Shown piece by piece: positions 6,140 to 10,794 of a stretch of DNA of 10,794 nt. Origin of the DNA: an uncultured Collinsella sp. (GTDB lineage: Bacteria; Actinomycetota; Coriobacteriia; Coriobacteriales; Coriobacteriaceae); contig CABUCQ010000064.1 in assembly GCA_902490095.1 (NCBI GenBank), forward strand, positions 1 through 10,794, given 5' to 3'. The first letter of the stretch is position 1, and each line of letters starts with the position of its first letter. The notes beneath the pieces were generated by a model, which was not told where the DNA came from, made no database searches, and saw only the letters and a list, made by a program, of their open reading frames with translations. The position numbers and the translations under genes were made by a program.

Positions 6140-7003
6140 ATGGCATTTAACGTTAACGCGCTCGGATTTGGCGACAACGTCGTCGATCGCTACGAGCATA
6201 TCCACACCATGTATCCCGGCGGCAATGCGGTGAACTTCGCCGTTTATGCCAAGAAATGTGGTGCCGCACGCTCCGCATACATGGGCATTTTTGGCAATGA
6301 CGCCGCTGCCGAGCATGTCATTGCAAGCCTCGAGGATGAAGGTATCGAGCTTGACAAGTGCGAGCAGATGATTGGCGAGAACGGAGCGGCTCGCGTGACC
6401 GTCGTTGACGGTGACCGTGTCTTCCTCGGCTCCAACGAGGGCGGTATCCGTGGCGATGCGCGCTATGTCCTCGATCGCTTTGACCTTTCGTACATGAAGC
6501 AGTTCGATGTGGTTCATTCGGGCAACTATTGCTTTACCGAGCGCGAGCTGCCCAAGCTGAAGGCTGCGGGCGTCACGGTCTCTTTTGACTTTTCGGACGA
6601 CTCCACCGACGAGTACTACGAGCAGATTGCGCCCTACGTCGATTTCGCTTTCTTTAGTGCGGCGGATGCCGCGAGTGAGGACGAGATTCGCGAGCGTCTG
6701 GCATGGGTGAAGGGCCTGGGTCCGCGTTTTGTGTCGGCTACGGCGGGCGCCGAGGGCTGCATTGCTTACGACGGCGAGCGTTATTACCGCCAGCTGGCTA
6801 AACCGGTAACGGACATGAAGGACACCATGGGGGCGGGCGACTCGTTCCTCACCTCGTTTTTGATGTGCTATCTCGATTCCGCCAAGCGCGGTGAGGGTGG
6901 CGCCGAGGCCATCGAGCGCGCGCTCGACTTTGCTGCCGGGTTTGCCTCGACCGTGTGCGGCATGGAAGGTTCTTGGGGCCACGGAGCACCAATCGTCGAA
7001 TAG
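6140..7003 (+). CDS. frlD: FrlD-like PfkB-family sugar-amine 6-kinase (kinase 1)
   Basis: 287-residue ribokinase-fold kinase expected to use ATP to phosphorylate C-6 of the imported fructosamine, making the substrate of the SIS deglycase just upstream. GFGDNVVDRYEH (9-20) and the sugar-binding YPGGNAVNFAVY (25-36) match E. coli FrlD (GDNCVDIYP and GGNAVNVAVY). Further FrlD-like features are DRVFLG.NEGG (92-102) and SFDFSDDS (148-155). The PfkB signature DTMGAGDSF (228-236) holds the anion hole and catalytic base Asp234. The ending SWGHGAP resembles the FrlD C-terminus (YHGAW). It starts 14 bases after the deglycase, with AAGGGG in the gap. The kinase family is certain. The fructosamine specificity is strongly suggested by motif and neighbours. 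Confidence 0.87.
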   Translation: MAFNVNALGFGDNVVDRYEHIHTMYPGGNAVNFAVYAKKCGAARSAYMGIFGNDAAAEHVIASLEDEGIELDKCEQMIGENGAARVTVVDGDRVFLGSNEGGIRGDARYVLDRFDLSYMKQFDVVHSGNYCFTERELPKLKAAGVTVSFDFSDDSTDEYYEQIAPYVDFAFFSAADAASEDEIRERLAWVKGLGPRFVSATAGAEGCIAYDGERYYRQLAKPVTDMKDTMGAGDSFLTSFLMCYLDSAKRGEGGAEAIERALDFAAGFASTVCGMEGSWGHGAPIVE

Positions 7004-7073
7004 CTTAAGAAAGCGTACGGCGGTCTGGCTATGAGGCCTTGGACAGCCGATGCAAAACAATAAGCGAAACGCG

Positions 7074-7107
7074 AAAAGGGGGCTCGCCATGTGGCGGGTC
7101 CCCTTTT
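7074..7107 (+). terminator. Strong hairpin between the two kinase genes
   Basis: Bases 7074-7088 pair with 7093-7107 (15 pairs, two of them G-T) around the 4-base loop ATGT. The outer part is AAAAGGGG against CCCCTTTT, so the GC core ends in four U in RNA, as in an intrinsic terminator. Only 17 bases separate it from kinase 2 and no promoter fits in that space. Read-through, partial termination or mRNA stabilisation is therefore expected, rather than an absolute operon end. The remainder of the 7004-7124 gap shows nothing else clear. Confidence 0.62.
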
Positions 7108-7114
7108 GAACATT

Positions 7115-7121
7115 GGAGAAG
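7115..7121 (+). promoter_or_regulatory. Ribosome binding site fixing the kinase 2 start
   Basis: GGAGAAG precedes ATG 7125, with GGAG 6 bases away. An in-frame TTG at 7113 overlaps this site and is rejected as the start. Confidence 0.6.
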
Positions 7122-7124
7122 ACC

Positions 7125-7925
7125 ATGGGTATTAAAGCGTGTGCGGCTGGTTTTTGCTGCGCGGACGTCTATCAAAACATCGGCGTGTTCTATCCGACTG
7201 GTAATGGCATTGACTGGGGTATCCATCTTGCACGAATGGGCGTTTCGGTATCCGCCGTGTCGGTTGTCGGCAAGGACGAGTACGGAGACAAGATGAGAGA
7301 GGCGCTGGCCGCTGAGGGGTTCGATATCTCACATCTGCGGGTGGAAGATGGCGACACCTCGGTGATGCTCATGGCATTGAAAGACGGCGTCGATCGCGTG
7401 CATCTCGAGGCAATCGATGGCGTAATGGAGACATATCGACCGAATGAAGACGACCGGGCGTTTATCCTAGAGCATGACATCATTCATACCGACCTGTTTG
7501 GCAATTGTTTGGACCTCCTGCCCGAATGGCATGATGCGGGCAAGACGGTGGTTATGGACTTCTCGGTGTTCAGCCAGGATCCCGAATATGCATGCGAGGC
7601 TCATTTTCCTTACGTTGACTATGCGTTCATGTCGTTTGAAGAAGACACTCCGGAGCTGCGGGACTGGGTACGCCACGTGCAGGAATTGGGACCGCGCGTT
7701 GCGGTTGCCACGCTTGGCGAGAAGGGGAGCATTGCCTATGACGGTGAGCGCTTCTATGAGTGCGGGATCGTACCGGCGGAGAAGGTCGTTAATACCGTGG
7801 GTGCCGGCGACTCGTATATTGCCGGGTTTACCAAGGGCGTGATCGATGGCCTTGATATTCCGGCGTGTATGAAGGCGGGCGCTGAGCTGTCGTCCCGAGT
7901 GATTGGTTCGTTTGAGCCGTACTAG
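7125..7925 (+). CDS. Second FrlD-like PfkB-family kinase with an altered sugar-binding motif (kinase 2)
   Basis: 266-residue ribokinase-fold kinase. SVVGKDEYGDKMREALAAEG-FDISH (46-70) and DRVHLEAIDGVM (90-101) parallel E. coli FrlD (VGDDDYG...GVDISH and DRVFGDYTEGVM). The catalytic NTVGAGDSY (213-221) contains base Asp219. It is a diverged paralogue of kinase 1. The sugar-contacting PGGNAVN of kinase 1 is here PTGNGID (24-30), and FDFSDDS becomes MDFSVFS (144-150). Those changes suggest a different sugar or amine moiety rather than a redundant copy. It follows a terminator-like hairpin and precedes the amidohydrolase by 27 bases, so it may belong functionally to the downstream block. The PfkB assignment is firm. 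The substrate is unknown. Confidence 0.85.
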   Translation: MGIKACAAGFCCADVYQNIGVFYPTGNGIDWGIHLARMGVSVSAVSVVGKDEYGDKMREALAAEGFDISHLRVEDGDTSVMLMALKDGVDRVHLEAIDGVMETYRPNEDDRAFILEHDIIHTDLFGNCLDLLPEWHDAGKTVVMDFSVFSQDPEYACEAHFPYVDYAFMSFEEDTPELRDWVRHVQELGPRVAVATLGEKGSIAYDGERFYECGIVPAEKVVNTVGAGDSYIAGFTKGVIDGLDIPACMKAGAELSSRVIGSFEPY

Positions 7926-7940
7926 GGTCAAATGCCTGGA

Positions 7941-7946
7941 AAGGAG
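7941..7946 (+). promoter_or_regulatory. Ribosome binding site fixing the second amidohydrolase start
   Basis: AAGGAG lies 6 bases before ATG 7953. The upstream in-frame ATG 7932 has no comparable site, and starting there would make the Shine-Dalgarno sequence part of the coding region. Confidence 0.75.
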
Positions 7947-7952
7947 TATGAA

Positions 7953-8813
7953 ATGGTTATCGACATGTTGGTCCATCCTATGCTCTACGGCGAGATCTGT
8001 ACGCCGGGTGATGAGCCTGATGGATTCGGTTTTTGGTCACGAGAATTTGGTATGGGGCATATGGGCCCCATGGATTGGGATGAGCTTCAAGTCGAGATGG
8101 ACGTCTGCGACGTGCAGAAGAGCGTGCTCATGCCGCTCGATGTAACCACGGCATGCGGAGGGCACTTTGGCACCAATGACCAGATTGCCATGCTGGTTGC
8201 CGCGCATCCCGATCGTCTGTGGGGATTTGCGAGCGTAGATCCGCAGGTGAGCGGTGCCGCAGACGAATTGGAGCGCGCCTTTACCGAGTTGGGGGCAAAG
8301 GGGCTTTGCCTGCATCCGGCAAAGCAGGGTTTTGCCCCCGATGATGCTGTGGCCGAGCCGCTTTACGAGCTGTGCGAGCGCTATAACAAGCCGGTGGTTT
8401 TCCATGCCGGTATGTCTTGGGAGCCGGGCGCAGAGCTCTCGCGCAGTAACCCGCTTGCATTTGAGCACACAATCGCAACGCATCCAAATGTGCGCTTTAG
8501 TTTGACCCACTTTGGCTGGCCCTGGGTGCGCGAGACCGTGGCGATGCTGCTCAAGTATCCCAACTGCTACACGGACACCTCTATCACTTACATCGATTCG
8601 CCCGAGGAGATGATGCAGCGTCTTTTCACGGTCGATATGGGGCCGCTGTGGTATGAGCGCGCGCTATCGCATCAAGTGATGTTCGCCAGCAATACGCCGC
8701 GTTTCCGTGCGTTCAAACTCAAGCGGGCGCTCGATACCGTGTCCATGCGCGATGATGCGCGAGAAAGGCTCTACTGGGGTAATGCCCTGCGTTTTCTTGA
8801 AGGGGATGAGTGA
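7953..8813 (+). CDS. PF04909-type amidohydrolase-fold protein with degenerate metal site
   Basis: 286-residue TIM-barrel protein of the amidohydrolase-2 (ACMSD-like) group. Family landmarks are the N-terminal MVIDMLVHP (1-9), the RLWGFASVDPQ strand (88-98), GAKGLCLHPAKQGF (114-127), KPVVFHAGMSWEPGA (146-160, His151), NVRFSLTHFGWPW (179-191, His186) and the C-terminal ERLYWGNALRFL (271-282). Active members use DxHxH, two further histidines and a final Asp in a GSDxP-like motif to bind metal and activate water, giving hydrolysis or decarboxylation. Here the first motif reads D4-M-L6-V-H8, so one His is Leu, and the final motif reads ASNTP with Asn247 in place of Asp. Both changes are confirmed in the codons. 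The protein may bind metal differently, use another chemistry or be non-catalytic. It lies 27 bases after kinase 2 and 2 bases before the YjbQ gene. Confidence 0.83.
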   Translation: MVIDMLVHPMLYGEICTPGDEPDGFGFWSREFGMGHMGPMDWDELQVEMDVCDVQKSVLMPLDVTTACGGHFGTNDQIAMLVAAHPDRLWGFASVDPQVSGAADELERAFTELGAKGLCLHPAKQGFAPDDAVAEPLYELCERYNKPVVFHAGMSWEPGAELSRSNPLAFEHTIATHPNVRFSLTHFGWPWVRETVAMLLKYPNCYTDTSITYIDSPEEMMQRLFTVDMGPLWYERALSHQVMFASNTPRFRAFKLKRALDTVSMRDDARERLYWGNALRFLEGDE

Positions 8814-8815
8814 AC

Positions 8816-9244
8816 ATGGTGACGCTCGAGACATTGAGCTATCTATCGACTGCTCCGGACCAGTTCATCGATATTACCGAAGACGTGCACGCTGCCATCG
8901 AACGCAGCTCGGTGACCAATGGCTTGGCAGCGATTATTTTGTCGCATACGACCTGTGGAATCGTGGTAAACGAGGGACTGCCCTGCGTGGAGACGGATCT
9001 TATGGAGACGCTTGATCGCATCGCCCCGCTCGATGCTCCCTATGCGCATGCACACTTCCTGCCGAGCTATGGAGCCACCGGCAACAACTCCTGTGGGCAT
9101 ATCAAGAGCATGATTTGTGGAAACAGTTGCTTCTTTCCCGTCCAAGATGGCCACATCGTGTGTGGAGGTGCCCAGAACATCTATCTTGCGGAGTTTGACG
9201 GTCCGCAGAAGCGAAAAGTGTACGTCGAAGTGCTGGGGGAGTAA
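8816..9244 (+). CDS. yjbQ: YjbQ / UPF0047-family protein
   Basis: 142-residue single-domain protein of family PF01894, close to the usual length of about 138. Family motifs in order are LSHTTCGIVVNE (42-53), the His-rich segment YAHAHFLP (76-83), NNSCGHIKSMICGNSCFFPVQDG (90-112) and the C-terminal GGAQNIYLAEFDGPQKRKV (117-135, normally LGTWQ-I-EFDGPR-R). YjbQ proteins have been linked to a weak thiamine-phosphate synthase activity, but their physiological role is not settled. The usual GTWQ is GGAQ here. The start at ATG 8816 is preferred; GTG 8810, overlapping the preceding stop codon, is an alternative. AGGGG at 8801-8805 can serve either start. The 2-base gap after the amidohydrolase shows tight coupling. 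Confidence 0.87.
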   Translation: MVTLETLSYLSTAPDQFIDITEDVHAAIERSSVTNGLAAIILSHTTCGIVVNEGLPCVETDLMETLDRIAPLDAPYAHAHFLPSYGATGNNSCGHIKSMICGNSCFFPVQDGHIVCGGAQNIYLAEFDGPQKRKVYVEVLGE

Positions 9245-9265
9245 CGTCCCCGCGATAACCCTATG

Positions 9266-9271
9266 AAGGAG
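9266..9271 (+). promoter_or_regulatory. Ribosome binding site fixing the BtpA-family start
   Basis: AAGGAG lies 6 bases before ATG 9278. The in-frame ATG 9263 sits immediately before this site and lacks a Shine-Dalgarno sequence of its own. Confidence 0.75.
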
Positions 9272-9277
9272 CACGTT

Positions 9278-10087
9278 ATGTCGTTTCTAACCTCGATGTT
9301 CAAGACCGAAAAGCCGGTCATCGGAATGCTGCACTTGCGTCCTCTGCCGGGCGATCCACTGTATTACCCGGGCGGAAGCGTGTCGCAGGTCGTGGAAGCC
9401 GCCAAGCGCGATCTCGAGGCGTTGCAGCAGGGCGGTGTCGATGGCATTTTGATTACCAATGAGCTCTCGATGCCCTACGAGCAGCACGTTTCTCCCTCAA
9501 CCCTTGCATCGATGGGCTATGTAATCGGGACTCTATCCCATGATCTGTCGACTCCTTGGGGAGCTGAGGCTATTTACGATGGTGATGCCACAATCGAGCT
9601 GTGCGCTGCCGTCGATGCACAGTTCACGCGCTGCAATTTTTGCGGTGCCTGGGCCGGTGATCTCGGGCTGATTAACCGAGATTTCGCGCACACCATGCGT
9701 CGCAAGGCGGCGCTGCGCTTGGACGACCTCAAGCTTTTTCACTTCATCACGAGCGAGGGGGAGGTTTATCTCAACGACCGCACGACTGCGGACATTGCCG
9801 ATTCGCTTCTCTTTAATTGCCTACCGGATGCGATGGTCATCGGCGGTTCGGCTGCCGGTCGTGGCGCTTCGGGCGAGCTTGCCGATGAGGTTCGCGAGCG
9901 TGTTGGCGAAGTGCCTATGGTATGCGGCACCGGTTGTCGCGAAAATATCGTGGCTGACGTATTTGCTCACTACGATGGCGCGTTTGTCGGCACGTGCTTA
10001 AAGCGCGACGGAAAGCTGGATGCCCCGGTTGATGTTGAGCGGGTAGTTCGTTTTATGGCTGCCGCTCGTGCGGCGCGAGGGGAGTAA
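9278..10087 (+). CDS. BtpA/SgcQ-family TIM-barrel protein
   Basis: 269-residue protein of family PF03437. Landmarks are PVIGMLHLRPLPGDP (13-27), GGVDGILITNELSMPY (52-67), the central NFCGAWAGDLG segment (120-130), DAMVIGGSAAGRGAS (184-198), VPMVCGTGCRENIV (212-225) and the C-terminal GAFVGTCLKRDGKLDAPVD (234-252), all typical of the family. BtpA was named for photosystem I accumulation in cyanobacteria, and SgcQ lies in an E. coli sugar operon. No reaction is firmly established, and heterotrophs carry it in carbohydrate loci. The phosphate-binding-like barrel end (VIGGSAAG and CGTG) suggests a sugar-phosphate or related ligand. It lies 33 bases after yjbQ and 6 bases before the FGGY kinase. 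Confidence 0.87.
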   Translation: MSFLTSMFKTEKPVIGMLHLRPLPGDPLYYPGGSVSQVVEAAKRDLEALQQGGVDGILITNELSMPYEQHVSPSTLASMGYVIGTLSHDLSTPWGAEAIYDGDATIELCAAVDAQFTRCNFCGAWAGDLGLINRDFAHTMRRKAALRLDDLKLFHFITSEGEVYLNDRTTADIADSLLFNCLPDAMVIGGSAAGRGASGELADEVRERVGEVPMVCGTGCRENIVADVFAHYDGAFVGTCLKRDGKLDAPVDVERVVRFMAAARAARGE

Positions 10088-10093
10088 GCACCT

Positions 10094-10794
10094 ATGGCGT
10101 TCTATCTGGGTATTGATATCGGGACAAGCGCCTCTAAAGGCGTTTTAATCGATGATCGATGCGATATCGTTTGCCAAGCCTCTTGTGGACACGAGACGGA
10201 CAACCCGTGTGATGGATGGTACCAGCATGATGCGGAGGCAGTTTGGTGGGGCGATTTTTGCCGCTTGTCGCGCGAGCTGGTGGCGCAATCGGGGGTTAAC
10301 GCGGCGCAGATCGGATGCGTGGGGCTTTCCGCATTGGGTTGCGACTGCGTGCCGGTCGATACCGAGTGCAACGCGCTGGCGCCCGCGATTTTGTATGGAG
10401 TCGATGCGCGGTCGAAGCCGCAGATTGACGAGCTTCTTTTCGAATATGGGTCAGATCGCGCACGCGAGCTTTTCGGGCACGATCCCTGTTCGTCAGATAT
10501 TGCTCCCAAGATCTTGTGGTTTAAGGAGAATATGCCCGAGGTGCACGAACGTGCCGCGAAGTTCCTGACGGCGTCATCGTTTCTGTGCGCAAAGTTGACG
10601 GGGCGTTTTACGGTGGACCGTTATTTGGCGGAGGATTTTCTTCCCCTATATGACCGCTACACTTGGAAGGTTGATGCTCGGGAATGTGCTCGTTTCTGCC
10701 GGCCTGACCAGATGGCGGAGGTAATGTCGGCTACCGATATTGCCGGGGTGATTACGCAGCGTGCGGCTGAGGCGACGGGGCTCGCGGCGGGGAC
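10094..10794 (+). CDS. FGGY-family carbohydrate kinase, N-terminal part (runs off the window)
   Basis: The first 233 codons of a sugar kinase of the xylulokinase/FGGY type, which is usually about 490-510 residues. Only the N-terminal sugar-binding domain is visible. LGIDIGTSASKGVLID (5-20) is the phosphate-1 loop of the actin-like ATPase fold. WYQHDAEAVWW (42-52) matches the usual Q-D-P-x-x-W-W region, and ILYGVDARS (99-107) corresponds to the substrate-contacting W-x-D-x-R. The helix around FLTASSFLCAKLTGRFTVD is also typical. The start is supported by AGGGGAG at 10078-10084. The sugar cannot be assigned, because the subfamily signatures lie in the missing half. It is the third kinase in the same gene run, which suggests that a second sugar or polyol is phosphorylated by this locus. 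Confidence 0.88.
   Translation, partial: MAFYLGIDIGTSASKGVLIDDRCDIVCQASCGHETDNPCDGWYQHDAEAVWWGDFCRLSRELVAQSGVNAAQIGCVGLSALGCDCVPVDTECNALAPAILYGVDARSKPQIDELLFEYGSDRARELFGHDPCSSDIAPKILWFKENMPEVHERAAKFLTASSFLCAKLTGRFTVDRYLAEDFLPLYDRYTWKVDARECARFCRPDQMAEVMSATDIAGVITQRAAEATGLAAG

Noticed and set aside
6122..7126. Minus-strand open frame of 334 codons opposite kinase 1
   Set aside because: Mirrors the kinase codons; no domain is visible, and it crosses the intercistronic hairpin.
1..10794. CRISPR array, tRNA or rRNA gene, insertion sequence or phage genes
   Set aside because: No regularly spaced direct repeats, cloverleaf-like segments, transposase or integrase were recognised; the window is ordinary metabolic gene clustering.

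Overview
The window reads as part of a high-GC actinobacterial genome, most likely a gut Coriobacteriia member such as Collinsella. That guess rests on GC-rich third codon positions, strong AAGGAG-type ribosome binding sites, tightly packed genes and the style of the proteins. It is inference, because no rRNA or other phylogenetic marker is present. Every gene is on the + strand.

Layout. Bases 1-71 are the tail of an upstream gene. Bases 72-221 hold a strong inverted repeat and a candidate promoter. A GntR/UTRA transcription factor follows (222-965). A 218-base gap (966-1183) carries a hairpin, a candidate promoter and a near-perfect operator-like palindrome. Then comes a long run of ten co-oriented genes: a YfcC-type membrane transporter (1184-2647), a YtcJ-type amidohydrolase (2657-4240), a FrlC-like sugar-amine epimerase (4242-5093), a FrlB-like SIS-domain deglycase (5157-6125), a first FrlD-like PfkB kinase (6140-7003), an intercistronic hairpin (7074-7107), a second FrlD-like PfkB kinase (7125-7925), a PF04909-type amidohydrolase with altered metal ligands (7953-8813), a YjbQ/UPF0047 protein (8816-9244), a BtpA/SgcQ-family TIM barrel (9278-10087) and an FGGY sugar kinase cut by the window edge (10094 onward).

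How they may work together. Regulator (GntR/UTRA), permease, C-3 epimerase, 6-kinase and SIS deglycase are the same functional set as the E. coli fructoselysine (frl) system, which takes up Amadori products, phosphorylates C-6 and splits the phospho-fructosamine into glucose 6-phosphate and a free amine. The simplest reading is therefore a fructosamine (Amadori product) catabolic locus. It differs from frl in four ways: the permease is of another family; two different FrlD-like kinases are present, one with an altered sugar-binding motif; two amidohydrolase-superfamily proteins are added, both departing from the canonical metal-binding HxH; and a downstream YjbQ-BtpA-FGGY block has no established place in Amadori metabolism. 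The substrate of the whole locus, and whether the downstream block forms a second pathway or extends the first, cannot be settled from sequence alone.
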